Numbered from the stretch's first letter, positions 48,401 through 59,703 are shown. The stretch is DNA of 64,000 nucleotides from Astragalus membranaceus (GCA_039519185.1 CM076849.1:68380784-68444783), one strand, 5' to 3'. Notes: generated by a model from the sequence alone, not told the origin. Made by a program: numbers and translations.

Positions 48401-48410
48401 TAAAATTTTT

Positions 48411-48696
48411 TGGCTTAAATATGTTTTAGGCACCTGCAAATATAGGGTGTTTTGGTTTAAGCCCCTGCAAAAAATTTTTTTTGTTAAAAGCCCTTGCAAA
48501 ATGAAATATTTTGTTATAAGCCCTTCTCAACATATCCAGCAATCATAGCATTCCATGTTAAGGCTAACATTTTTGTCATAGAAGGGCTTAAAACAAAATA
48601 TGTCATTTTGCAAGGGCTTTTAACAAAAAAAAAAATTTGCAGGGGCTTAAACCAAAACACCCTATATTTGCAGGGGCCTAAAACATATTTAAGCCA
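48411..48696. mobile_element. Fold-back MITE nested in the CACTA
   Basis: A 286-bp near-palindrome. The left arm TTGGCTTAAATATGTTTTAG and GGTTTAAGCCCCTGCAAA return inverted at 48614-48697. Arms of about 120 bp surround a short loop (AACATATCCAGCAATCATAG). No coding capacity; open frames within it are by-products of the palindrome. Confidence 0.88.
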
Positions 48697-49289
48697 AATT
48701 TTTTTGAGGGATGTTGAAGTTGCTTTGAATCAGATTCACTTAAAATCTCTATAATAACATACCATATTTATACAAACACAAGTCAACAACTTATTCAAAC
48801 CCACTCCTAACAGCCATCATACGTGTTCAAAACATACCAAGATCAACAAATTTATAACAATATTTATAGGGAAATAAATGCACATAACAAACCTACTCAA
48901 ATTTAAAGGGAAATAATCTCATACCTTAGCTGCACGACAAATGGGAACAATATTGTTATTCTCATATTGAATATCAATTTGCATTCAATAAATAATCATT
49001 AGAAAGACCAAGAGAACAATATTGTATATATACAAACACAGTAATAGATACTCAATTTGATCCTCACAACTTGTTAATTTTCATCAATTTTAAAAGTTGA
49101 GTTCAAATCACATACCCATAAGAATATAGGCTACATGGAATTCAACAATGGTGCTTAAATATGATAGAATACAATGAAGATCTGATAGCTACAAACAACT
49201 CACATTTCATCAACATTCGGTTGGGAAATGTTGTTGACAGAATGGCTGGATCTGATTACTTCAGTAGTATACATTATGGTACATGAGAT

Positions 49290-49977
49290 GATTCAGCAGC
49301 AGAAAGTGATTATGCAAGCGGTTTTTGCCTAGAAAGAAAAATTGATTTAACAAGTCACACCAAATGGTGGGGTTCTAACAAGAGTCGACTATCTGATGCT
49401 GGAACAAGATTATCAGAAGAAAAGAAGCATGGTTTTTCTGGAGATATTTACAGTGAACTTAAAACATTGAAACTGAAAGTACAACTAACAAAACCATACC
49501 AAATGCCAGAGTTAGGATGCCTCCACAATGAGAAAAAGCATAGAAGTTCTTCAATGTCCGCCTTAAGTATATTGTCACAGTCTGCTGCTTACAAGAGCTT
49601 GCAAGAGAAAGCTACAAAGAGACAGGAAAATAGTGCCGATTATGATGAGAATGAAAACAAAAATATAATCAATGTGTTGGATCATGGAAAGGCAGTTGAG
49701 AAACCCTCAAATCATGACGGTGGCAGTGATCGACTTGACATTGCAATGGGAATGATGGAGGAATGAGTGGAGCGTTGTCTTTTCAAAGAAATGTTTATCC
49801 ATTGACACCATTTTTTCTGCACCACTTTTCACGGCCTACAATTCTGTTGATCCATTGGTAGATCCCGTTCTCTGGACATCTCTTGTTCCTATGCTTCCTA
49901 TCGGCCTTTCTCGTACTGCCGAGGTTACAAAAACTGAGACCAGTTCAACGTACACTATGTTTCAGCCAGAGGAGTGA
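49290..49977 (+). pseudogene. Captured C-terminal gene fragment, family not recognised
   Basis: Translation reads SAAESDYASGFCLERKIDL, then IYSELKTLK, then PYQMPELGCLHNEKKHRSSS and SQSAAYKSLQEKATKRQENS. After frame shifts near 49755 and 49830 it continues YNSVDPLVDPVLWTSLVPML and ends TYTMFQPEE at the TGA at 49975. The composition (acidic, Ser-rich) looks like real plant protein rather than random sequence. It lies inside the CACTA on the plus strand, so it is probably a captured host gene piece. I cannot name the family. Confidence 0.5.
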
Positions 49978-52900
49978 TTGGACATGAATTCTAATTTAAG
50001 AAAGCCAAGCACCTGAAAGCAGAGCTTTGAGCTTGTATCAAACAAACATCAGTTGATATCTCTATCATGTATATGCAATCAGCAGTAAACAAATCTAGTT
50101 TTTATGCGGGATATTCTATACAGAATAAGAGGTGGAGTGGATTATATAAGAACATGACCATCATTTGACATGCGAAAAAAAAACATGAGCCAATAAAAGT
50201 GAGTGAAAAAAGAAAAGAGAACCCCACATCAGTTTGACCTTTAAAACTAACCAAACATAGAACCTAATGCAATTCATCCTCATTGAGAAAAATGATCAAA
50301 CAATTAAGATGCAACAAAGGTAAGCACTTGGCAGCAACTATTTCATACAATCCAACACCCCACAGTGAATTCGATTATACATACAATCCAAACTAAAGGG
50401 AGACATATCAATTGAGACATAGAAAAATTTGCACCGAAGAGAACAACACCGCATCAATCATCAATAGAGGGAAAATAAATATTTAAAAGTAAAAAACGAT
50501 GAAAGGGAAGAAAATAATGAAACAGAGTTTTCAAAGAAAAATTCAAATAAAAACTCACTGATTGGGAATCATCCAATACTAAATTTCCCTTTCTAATCAG
50601 CATGCCCTTTCCATTCCCCTCACCTTCACTAAAGTGTGTTAGGAACAGGTGCCATCTTCCAAACCCTAAAAATTTAAACACGCAAATAATACAAAATCAA
50701 ACTTGCTAAAAGAAGTTAGGGCTTATATGCGAATCTGATTAAACAAAAATAGGAAAAAAATGATATAATCAAAGGTGAGAAAAATCCAAATAGAAATAGA
50801 ATCAAAATAGAAGCTAATAGAATCAAAAATTGGAAGATTTCACAGGAGAAGCGGAACGAACCTATCAATCAAAAGCGACTGGGCTTGGCGGCGTACTTCA
50901 ATGTTTGGGTTTCTCGCTGCGATGAAGAAGGTGTAGGTGAAAGGAGGCTTCTGCGTGCGTTCAGTACGTTTAAGGGAACGAAGATGAAGGTCAAGCAGGG
51001 AACAAAGATGTTTGTGGAGATTTCTCACCAAAAAAAAGAAGGTTGTTGAGATGGAGATGGAGCTGGCCAGTGTGGAGGTGAGGGAAGCGAAGATGCAGAG
51101 AAAAGGAACAAAAGGGATTGTGTCTTTTTTGGGGTTTTTGGAAATAAAGATACGAAAGGGATTGTGTTTTTTCCTTTTTGGAATTGAGATTTTTCATCAG
51201 GAGGCGCGAGTTAAATTTTGGACGAGCGCCTTTATTTTGGCAAAAATTTTCATGACTTAGCACTAAAGTATTTTATACATTGAATCGGTCTCTAAATCGG
51301 TCGCTAATAGTGACCGAAAAAGTGGTCTCTAAAGCTAGCGACCGAAAAATCGGTCACTAACCAGAAAGTATTTTATACCTATTGAATCGGTCTCTAAATC
51401 GGTCGCTAAGGTGACCAATTTTTTTTGGTCGCTAAATCAGTCACTATTTAGCGAATTTCTAGTAGTGGCCCCTTGATCTTCCATTCTTAGCCCACAAGAA
51501 TCTAGCCACGGAAGAAGTGAGCTTGGTACAGAAAGTTTTAGGTAAGGAAAGTATGGACATCACATATGAAGGTATTGCCTACACAATTGCCTTTATCATA
51601 ACTTCCTTGCCTGCTTGATTCAGTAAGGCCCCTTTCCATCCCTTCATTCTAGAAATAACTTTCTCCTTGATCCAATTAAGCCCATGAACCTTAGCTCTTC
51701 CCCATTCAGCTGGAATTCCCAAATAACTCCCTGAGTTGTTCCAAATAGGGATTGAGGTAATAGAAGTCAGATTGCCTCTGAGAACATTATCAACTTTATC
51801 CCCACATATTATCCCAGACTTAGCTGTATTGATCATTTGCCCTGAAGCTTGAGTGAACTTGTTTAGAATAGCAATGAGTTGGTAAATGTCAGCTCTTTTA
51901 TCACTTGAGAACAAAATAGCATCATCTGCAAAGAAAAGGTGAGTGAGAGCAGGGGCAGATGGTGCCAATTTGATGCCTTCAAAGGATCCATTAAGATGAG
52001 CCTTTGTAATAAGCCTGGAGAGAACATCAAAAATTAAAATGAACAAATAAGGGGAAAGGGAATCCCCTTGTCTCATCCCCCTATGAGGAGTTAGATTTCT
52101 AGAAGCAAAACCATTAACCTGATAGGAATATGACACAGTAGAAACTAGAATCATTACAATTTTAATCCAAGCTTTCTCAAAGTCATGGGCTTCTAACACT
52201 TTTTCTAGGAATAGCCAGCTCACTCTATCATAGGCCATATTCATATCAAGCTTGATGGCTATGCCTTTCCCTCCATTCTTAGTCTTCCTATTTAAATAGT
52301 GGAAAGCCTCATGGGCAACCACAAGGTTATCCTGAATCAACCTCTCCACCCACAAAAGCACTTTGTTGGGGAGTGATGAGCTCACTCATGCAGGACTTTA
52401 ATCTTCCAACTATGATCTTTGAAATGACTTTATACAAAAAATTACAACAACTAATAGGCCTCAAATTGTTTATAGACTCAGGATTAGGCACCTTAGGTAT
52501 CAAAGCAACAATGGTATGATTTAATTCCTCTCCCAACTCTCATGTTTTAAAAAAGGTTTTAGCAGTCAAAAAAACCTCACTTTTAATAACATCCGAGTTT
52601 ATTTTTTGAAAAAACAGCCCATTAAGACCATCTGGGCTAGGAGCTTTATGCGGACCAAGATCAAAAACTACTTTTTGAATCTGAGTCAGAAACCTCCATA
52701 GAAAGTTTCTGATTCATCTCATCAGTTACACACATAGGGATAGCACTCAGGCAATCATCCATATTTGTAGCAGTTACAAGGGGAGTAAATGTCAGCAAAA
52801 TAGTCTCTGATATCTTCTAGCACTTCTTCTTGACCTTCTAACCATCTGCCATGCTTATCTTTGATTCTCAGCATGTTGTTCTTGTCCCTTCTCTGCACTG

Positions 52901-53886
52901 TGGAGGCATCAAAGAACTTAGTGTTCTTGTCACCATAATTCGGCCATTTAACTCTTGATCTCTGCCATTTAACTCTTGTCACCACAACTCATCAATGTCC
53001 CCTCTCAACTTTGCCACTTTCTGCCAGTCCACCTGATTAGAGGGTTGGTTCAAACAAGTTTGAAGATGCTCCTTTAGCCTGTTGATTTCAGTTGCAGCAT
53101 TTCTAAAGGTCTTTTTGTGCCATCTAGATAGATTTTCCTTGCAAGAAGAGACATTATCCTTCCACCTGCTCCAAACATTGGTTTTCCTGCTTTGCCACCC
53201 AGCAGCAACTGTATCTCTGCAAGTTAGGTTTAGGTTGTAGAAATAGGCAACGCCAGAGCTATAGAATGGGGGTAAAGACTAATTTTCTAGGACTCTGCCT
53301 ATTCTCTCCCTTGTCACAAAACCATTCCTTGGATTGCTAAACCAAGTAAATTTACTCCCTTTTAACTCCAGATCAAACAACTCAGCATTATTTTAAAACT
53401 CTCTAAATCTTTCAATGCGGCTAGCTTCAACAGGTCTAAGACCATCCTTCTCAAGAGAGGAGGCCATCTCATTAAAATCTCCCATACAACACCATGACTC
53501 GCCATTTCTAGGTCTGAGATCAAGTAGCCTAGGCCAGAGCCCTCTTCTAGCAGTAGTTGTTGGATTGCCATACACAAAGGATGCTTCAAAAATAAATTCA
53601 GATCTTCTCTCCTTAGCACCCACATGAATGAAATTCTGACTGTATTTCAGCACCTGTATCTCATAGTAGTCACTCCATAAAAGTGTTAGGCCTCCAGATA
53701 GACCTCTAGCTTCAACACAAAACCAATTTTGAAATCTAAATCTTTTTTTCACTCTCTCTACCCTTTCCTTATGAGCCCTAGTCTCCATAAGGAAGAGTAT
53801 GGCAGGCTTTTAGTTAGAAATTAGATCATTCAGCTCTCTATTTGTCGTGGCCGCCACCAAGCCATGACAATTCCAACTTATGCAGG

Positions 53887-55451
53887 TCATTGTGCTCGAG
53901 GGGGCAGGGACTTGCCTGCCGCCTCTTTCTTTGGATTGCTGCCAATTGTGAAATTTCCAAAGTCTCCACTAAACTTTCCTTTGGAGGATTTTGCTGAGTC
54001 TACCTTATTCTTCTTTCCTATTGTAGAGTCTTCCTCAGTAGTCTCCTCCCTTTTTCTTCTCTTTCTTAACCTCATCCCATTTACCAGTGTCATAGCCAAG
54101 GCTTCCTCCTCTTCTTCTCTTAAACTTGTATCCCCTCCAGGTAGGCTAGACTCCTCATGTGAGAATTCCACCACATAATTGGGGCTTGGGCATGGCAGAG
54201 CTTTTGGAGGGTCCATCCATTGCAATAACTTTGATTCCTCCTTAGTTCCTTGGTCATATTAAGTACTCTTGGGCTTAGGGAAAGCCTGACTATCAAAGTC
54301 CATTAGGCTTATCTGCTGGGCAGTTCTGAGATCTTCAAGTTCAGAATCAGACAAATATGCCTCAATTGGCATAAGATATTCTTCCTCAGCTGAAGATTTC
54401 TCTTCATCAGTTAGGGGCATTATATAGGTATGAGCAATCCCTTTCAGTTGTGCCTTCTATTATTTGCAATGGCTTAAATCTCCTTCCTATGTAGAGAGGG
54501 GCACTCTCCCCTGAGCAATTAGCTATCATCTCCTCCCAATCTTGCTTAGCTTTCTCTCTGGCCTTCTTATCAGCTGCAGTTTCCTCCCTCTGCATTTCTG
54601 GCTGATGTGGAACTTGCTCCTTGTTAGCTTCTCTTCTACCATAGAGCGTACTGGCAATTCCTTTGGTGGAGTCCCCATATCTCTTAACATGTTCCCTTAG
54701 GATACTTGCAATAGATCTAGGCGCTTGAGCACAGATGTGCTGATCATATTTAGGCATTGATGAACAGAATGTTGCCATTTTCCTAGGGATTTTGCAGAAC
54801 CTCTGTTCATGCCCAATGACACCACAGTTAAAACAAAGATCTTGAAGCCTCTCATATTTGTAAACCACCCAAACCTTTGGGAGGTCTTTCTTAGGGATCC
54901 AGCATCCTGCTGGTAATGGGTTGTTCACATCCAACTGCACCTTAGCTCTCAGGAAAGTTTTTAAGATGCGACCCTCCATTATATATTCCTCCATTTCAAT
55001 AACCTTCCCAACCTTCTGCAAAATGGTGGCAGTGTTGATACCATTCATATATTCCATTGATAGGTTGTGCACTTGAATCCAGAAGGGGTTAAGATCAAAA
55101 CAGATCTCATGAGGAGTAACCTCAGGGAACCCATAACCGATTACACATCAGGTGGTTTAGGAAGAACCATGGTGCCTTGTCCATGACTTCCTTGCTGTGA
55201 TTTTCGTGTTCAAAGGTGAACATGAACTTGTTTTTACCCAAATCTGTTATCTGCAGGTTCTTGTACATGGCCCAGGCCTTAGTAATCACATCTTTGGCTG
55301 CTGTACGATTCATTGTTCTTGTTGTTAAGAATTTGCCCATGAGGGTTCTTCTTGCTACTGACAGGTTGATTGGGTTTGCAGGTACCAAGATCTCGTGGAG
55401 TTCTTTAGGATTGCTCTGGTGTTGAGGTTGAGATTATGAGCTAGATGCCAT
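53887..55451 (-). pseudogene. LINE ORF1 (DUF4283 plus CCHC zinc knuckle)
   Basis: ORF1 product would bind the LINE RNA. The ATG at 55451 is followed by a TAA at codon 6, then NPKELHEILVPANP. A DUF4283-like domain (GKFLTTRTMNRTAAKDVI ... APWFFLNHL) is followed, after an extra base near 55120, by EVTPHEICFDLNPFWIQVHN and the CCHC knuckle CFNCGVIGHEQRFC. A further frame change near 54415 leads to an acidic tail ending SLPPRAQ. The stop overlaps the ORF2 start as ATGA (53887-53890), as often seen between L1 frames in plants. Broken in at least three places. Confidence 0.86.
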
Positions 55452-55980
55452 TTTAGCAGCTAGTAGGTGGAAGATGTGGCTTAGGGTTTGGTTTTTGTAC
55501 TGTTTGGGTTTATATTCTATGCGGGTTTTGGGGGTTATTTCTGGGTCAAGGGTCTTGTGTGTGTGTTTATGGGTTTTAGGTTTTTTCTGGCTATGTTACG
55601 GTTGTGTAGGGTCAGATTGTATTGATGGCTAGGTTGTGGTTGTGTAAGGGGTCAGATTCTATTTTGTGGATGATCTTGTGAGGTAGTGCTATGGTGATTG
55701 TCGTATGTATTTGTGGACTGTGTTACGGCTAGTGCTTGGCAATTTATGTTTATAATGATTGAACAGCTAATGGCATGGCTGGGTTTCATAGGGGGTGGGT
55801 AAATGCTCGAGCGAATGTGTAGGATGATTGACAATGAAGTGTGCTGGTGAGAGATCCTTCGTGAGAGCTGAGAGGCAACACTCAATCCGTTAAGGAAACA
55901 AAGCCCTAGGAGGGAACACAAACCCTAGCTAGCCCTAACAGAGTTAGCAGACTGGAACTACAGAGGCCTGCGACCAGAGC

Positions 55981-56103
55981 TGTTTTGTAACACTCAGAAG
56001 CACACAAGCTCTCATAAAATGCCTCCGAATGATGCCATCTAGTACTAAATTCTTTATTGGGTTTCAATTATCAGATCTGAATCCATCACGGAATAAGGTC
56101 AAA
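55981..56103. other. Short unassigned flank
   Basis: Between the LINE target duplication and the next TIR element. No recognised feature. Confidence 0.3.
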
Positions 56104-57402
56104 ATTAGTTTGTGAGGCCCTTGAGCCCCAATATTTTAAGTTACATTTCCTTAGTGGGTTTTTTTTTGTACCCCCACCTTATCAAGTTATACCCCCACAA
56201 TTTTTGATAATCCTAAAATACCTCTGAAAATTTAAATTTAATAGATTTACCTGTTTAACCGATAAATCCGTTTGTAAATAAATCTAAAAACAGAAGTAAG
56301 TTTTGACAGTTACTTCCGTTTGCAATAAAAATGTAAAACGAAAGTAGTTGGAAAAACTTACATTCGTTTTGTTAAATTTACGAAACGGATGTAAGTTGTT
56401 ATTAGATAAATCTGTGTTTAGCAATGTAAGGAAACAAATTTATCTATTAACAATGTACTTCCGTTTTGTAAAAAGAAAATAAACCTATAACACCTCTATA
56501 AATAATAAATATGGAAAAATAATTACAAAAAATACTACAAAAATAAGTACATGAAACGTCCTTCGATAATCGACCAAACATTGTCGAGCCGTTCGAGGTA
56601 GTAAGCAGCTCATGTGTGTGGAGTCCACACCTAACCTTCACACGCCAACCCCCATCACGAATTGTACAAGTAGCTCTAAACTTAAATAGACAGTCGCACT
56701 TCTTTGACCCGATGACTCTAGAATAACTACTGAACTTCTCATGCTTCTCGCAACCAAAAATAATTTTATTATCTCTCGTCCCCCCTTTTACCTCCACCTT
56801 TGTCTCATCTGACAATAATAACCACAACTCCAATGCCTCTCCCAACGTCTCTGACCCAACGTATAACATCCTCACGTGTAGAAAATAGCTACAAAAAGCA
56901 CAAAATTGTTAGTTAATTAATTAAATATCTACACATGTTTTAAAAATAATAATAAATTAAATATACCGTCTCCGTCCTGAATGACTCTGATGTATCTATC
57001 TGGACCGGAACCAACTGTGACTCTGTATTCAAAATGAATTTATGTGGTAAAAGCTAAATCCGTTTTGGAGCAAATTTAAAAACGGAAGTAATCGTTTTGA
57101 GATACTTCCGTTTTGAGAAAAAAGTCAACTAACAGATGTATCTTTCTCCGTTTACTTGCGTTTGGCGTCGTATTTAATACTGTTTTAATGATTAACGGAT
57201 TTACCTCTACTACAGGTAAATCCATTTTACGATATAGTGGGTCCCGCTAGAGAATCTGGTCAAATTTCAAAATTGTGTAATAAATGAGAGGGGTATTTTT
57301 GGGTTTCTCAAATTTGTGAGGGTAAATGGGTATGGGGTGGGGGGTTTAAAAAAAAACCCTTAGTTTACAATATTGGGGCCCAAAAGGCCCTCACAAACTA
57401 AT
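56104..57402 (-). mobile_element. MULE-like TIR element carrying a FAR1-type domain
   Basis: 1,299 bp with inverted ends of about 35 bp: ATTAGTTTGTGAGGCCC..GAGCCCCAATATT and its inverse at 57366-57402. The interior has many copies of ACTTCCGTTTT or its inverse (for example 56321, 56458, 57105). It encodes a DNA-binding-domain fragment but no transposase core. No 9-bp target duplication is visible: the right flank is GGGCTCTAT, the left AAGGTCAAA. The left flank may have been altered later. Confidence 0.65.
56520..57035 (-). pseudogene. FAR1/MULE-type DNA-binding domain, two exon-like pieces
   Basis: The upstream piece (about 57035-56968) reads TESQLVPVQIDTSESFRT and ends at a GT donor. The main piece (56875 leftward) reads IIFGCEKHEKFSSYSR, SKKCDCLFKFRATC and GGWRVKVRCGLHTHELL. 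This is the zinc-binding FAR1-like domain (CxC ... HxH) found at the N-terminus of plant MULE transposases and FAR1-related proteins. The frame then ends early (FGRLSKDVS), before any catalytic domain. Confidence 0.7.
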
Positions 57403-57730
57403 GGGCTCTATTTAGGACCTCTTCCACATGTTGAGACTGGAAACCGAAGAGAAACAGATTATTACCCAGCTCTGTTATATGGAGACCTTGATACTCCTTC
57501 CATGTTTTCCACATGATATTTGTAACTGCTATTTTGTTAAGAACTTTTTCTGTCATAATCTTTCCAACTAGAGCTCTCTTGGCTAATTGTATGTTGGTAG
57601 GTATAATATTGTGCAATGTCTCAGTAAGTTCATACCTTTCATCTTCAGGTTCAGCTGTTCCACATCATTTGCTCCTCTTTGTAAGTTTTCCAGTTGCCTA
57701 TCCACGAGGGCCTCCGTAGCCGGGGTCCAT
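57403..57730 (-). pseudogene. LINE ORF1 5' fragment (DUF4283)
   Basis: Starts at an ATG at 57730 (MDP, then after a one-base shift TEALVDRQLENLQRG). It continues TNIQLAKRALVGKIMTEKVL, LHITELGNNLFLFGFQ and EEVLNRAH, where the TIR element abuts. This is a different LINE from the one at 45486-55971. The rest of its ORF1 is not found on the other side of the TIR element. Confidence 0.75.
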
Positions 57731-58004
57731 CAAAAAAATGACCCAGCCAAAGTTGCAATCACTGCCACACAATATGTGAAACGCTGCATTCATAAAAAAG
57801 GTGTGAAACAGATTACAGTTGACAGCAACATGATCACCAGAAATTAGCGTATGAAACTTGCCATGGAATTGTTGTCATTACCAATAGATTATTTATAAAC
57901 AACTTATGAAACAGACAATATTATTACCAGATAACAATATTATTACCAGATAGATCCAAAAATCTTATTCAAAAAAACAATATTTTGGCATGCATTACTG
58001 TACT
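57731..58004. other. Intergenic region 3' of the glycosyltransferase
   Basis: AT-rich. No recognised element; it should contain the 3' UTR of the minus-strand gene. No strong poly(A) signal was picked out. Confidence 0.3.
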
Positions 58005-59384
58005 TTATGCATCACTATGACCACCAAGCTCCTTCAACTCTTGAACAAGCTGATCAAACTCCAAAGAGGAAACCCCACCCTTACTAATAGCCCCAACAGC
58101 TTCTTCTCTCAACAACTTAGCCTTCTTCTTTTGTAAACTATCACCACTCATAAAACCCTTTATAATCCGACCCAACTCATCCGGGTCAGGCACAGAATCC
58201 CCTCCTTCACAAACCCTAACAGCCACTCCCAAATCCTCCACCAACAACCTGGCATTCACAAACTGATCTGCCTCCATCGGCCATGCAACAATCCCAACTC
58301 CTGCCACCACCGCTTCCAACACTGAATTCCACCCACAATGACTCAAGAACCCACCCACAACCCGATGACCCAATATCCCCACTTGCGATACCCATCCTCT
58401 AACCACAATCCCCCGACCCGAAACCCGTTCCTCAAACCCATCTGGCACTAACCCATATCCTTCCCCCACTTGGTCAACGGTCAACGCTTCTTTCACAACC
58501 CAAACGAATCTGGTCATGGATCTTTCCAACCCGAATGCCAATGCTTCAATTTGATCCCTTTTTAAAAATTTCTGACTCCCAAAACAAACATACAACACGG
58601 AACCCTCTTCCTCCCACTGATCCAACGACTTCAACAAATCGTGTCCACCAACCGGGTTATCCTCGACCCGAGTAGAAATCAACGGACCAACAGCGAAAAC
58701 CTTCTGGTGATTAAACTCAACACGAAAGTGATCCAAATAAGGACCCTCGAAAGCTTTAGACGTGTTGAAAATAGATCCCCAGCTTTCACCGTTTGAATTA
58801 AAACTCTCCCTAACGAACTCCGATTCAGGATCAGATTCTCTGTATCGCTTGATCAGGCTAGGTAGGTGGTCACGCTTAAACGACTGCGTTTTGAAGTTTC
58901 CAGAGAATTCCACAACTTCCTGCGTGGCTTTCCAAGAGTTGTTAATAACGGTGGGTAAGAAAGCACGGACAGAATAAAAAGAAATTCTGGGAATACTGAG
59001 TTGGGAAGCGAGTTGGTGAGTCCAACCAAGGAAGAAATCGGAGATGAGAGCTACAGGGGGGTTAGGGTGGAATTTGAACCACTCGATTATGGGATTTTGG
59101 AGATTAGAGAGGGCGTTGATGAAAGTGTAGTTTCCGGCGTTACCGAGTTCACGGACGTTTTCTACACCTGGGGGTATTTTGGGGTGAAGAGGAAAAGGGA
59201 GGATGAGGGTTTGGATGGTGTTTGGGTGAGTTGATAAGAGAGAGTTTAGTGTGGGGAGGCTTTTGGGAGTTATGATTATTGTGATTGTTAGATTTTGAAG
59301 GGCTAAGTGGTGTGTGAGATCGAGGAGTGCTAGCATGTGGCCTTGTGCTGGGTAAGGGAATACCAGGATGTGAGGTTTCGACAT
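58005..59384 (-). CDS. UDP-glycosyltransferase, UGT89-like (family 1)
   Basis: An intact single-exon gene of 459 residues, the normal length for plant family 1 UGTs. These cytosolic enzymes move sugar from UDP-sugar to small acceptors such as flavonoids or phenolics. The N-terminal acceptor domain has the catalytic His16 (YPAQGHM) and the partner Asp116 (ALISDFF). The PSPG sugar-donor box spans residues 331-374 (WVSQVGILGH to PMEADQ), exactly 44 residues with HCGWNS at 349-354 and a final Gln374 usually linked to UDP-glucose. It departs from consensus at Ser333 (normally Pro) and Gly364 (usually Pro in GVP). The sequence around PSPG and VCEGGDSVPDPDELGRII resembles UGT89 members. The ATG has A at -3 and is the first in frame. 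The acceptor cannot be told from sequence. Confidence 0.93.
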   Translation of the reverse strand: MSKPHILVFPYPAQGHMLALLDLTHHLALQNLTITIIITPKSLPTLNSLLSTHPNTIQTLILPFPLHPKIPPGVENVRELGNAGNYTFINALSNLQNPIIEWFKFHPNPPVALISDFFLGWTHQLASQLSIPRISFYSVRAFLPTVINNSWKATQEVVEFSGNFKTQSFKRDHLPSLIKRYRESDPESEFVRESFNSNGESWGSIFNTSKAFEGPYLDHFRVEFNHQKVFAVGPLISTRVEDNPVGGHDLLKSLDQWEEEGSVLYVCFGSQKFLKRDQIEALAFGLERSMTRFVWVVKEALTVDQVGEGYGLVPDGFEERVSGRGIVVRGWVSQVGILGHRVVGGFLSHCGWNSVLEAVVAGVGIVAWPMEADQFVNARLLVEDLGVAVRVCEGGDSVPDPDELGRIIKGFMSGDSLQKKKAKLLREEAVGAISKGGVSSLEFDQLVQELKELGGHSDA

Positions 59385-59538
59385 GGTTGGGACTTGGTTG
59401 TGTCTGGTTCAAGTTACTGTGGAAATTAAACCATAAGAGAGTGGGAGTGTCTGGATGCAAATGAAGGGGACTAAAAGTGGTGGACTTGTGAAGTCAATGA
59501 TGGAATTACCCACTTCTTCTTGAGTTACACCGACACTT

Positions 59539-59685
59539 TTTTTTTTTTTTTTAAAGGGGAAGGGGGAAATTTTTATTAATCAAAGTGGCACTAATGACTA
59601 TTTTACAATTGTCCCCGAGGGGATTTGAACTCAGCACCTTGAGGATATAAGGCTAACTCTTACCACTGAACTAGCACCTCAAGTG
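59539..59685 (-). mobile_element. tRNA-derived SINE
   Basis: 147 bp flanked by a perfect 18-bp duplication TGAGTTACACCGACACTT (59521-59538 and 59686-59703). On the minus strand it starts GAGGTGCTAGTTCAGTGGTA, an A-box-like promoter, has the B-box-like GAGTTCAAATCCCC and ends in a poly(A) tail (T-run at 59539-59552). It lies about 150 bp upstream of the glycosyltransferase start in the same orientation as that gene. Intact target duplication and promoter boxes point to a fairly recent insertion. Confidence 0.93.
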
Positions 59686-59703
59686 TGAGTTACACCGACA
59701 CTT

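Larger units (their letters stand above)
47047..51467. mobile_element. Non-autonomous CACTA element inside the LINE, 4.4 kb
   Basis: Ends are CACTACAAAAAAAACG and GAATTTCTAGTAGTG with the 3-bp duplication GCC (47044-47046 and 51468-51470). Subterminal repeats of TTTAGTGACCGA fill 47070-47480 and, in inverse sense, 51280-51450. No transposase is found. The interior carries a fold-back MITE (48411-48696) and a captured gene tail (49290-49977). Insertion of 4,421 bp plus TSD split ORF2 of the LINE, and the two ORF2 halves rejoin in frame when it is removed. Confidence 0.93.
45903..53890 (-). pseudogene. LINE ORF2 (endonuclease, reverse transcriptase, zf-RVT, partial RNase H)
   Basis: Start ATG at 53890 gives MTCISWNCHGL, the usual plant L1 endonuclease start. 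A TAA follows 27 codons later, then LFLMETRAHKE and CCMGDFNE of the endonuclease. Reverse transcriptase (52536-51579) shows PISCCNFLYK, GMRQGDSLSPYLF and the FADD catalytic motif. One extra base near 52355 shifts frame between SAFVGG and RLIQDNL. The frame then reads across the CACTA insertion in register (RFLWAKNGRSRG then IHWKNINILCS). The zf-RVT domain is at 46773-46252 (YSVKSRYRRL ... HFMWSLCNKSLPSREAL, CPIC). The RNase H N-terminus is missing; only its end (45903-46097) remains. Confidence 0.88.
45486..55971 (-). mobile_element. L1-type LINE, near full length, split by a CACTA
   Basis: The 3' poly(A) tail appears as T-rich 45488-45498. A 9-bp match GACCAGAGC lies at 45477-45485 and 55972-55980 and is a plausible target duplication. 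Without the CACTA the element is about 6.06 kb. It has a 5' leader (55452-55971), ORF1 with a CCHC knuckle and ORF2 with endonuclease, reverse transcriptase, zinc-finger and part of RNase H. Frame breaks and stops in both ORFs mean it is dead. Confidence 0.9.
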
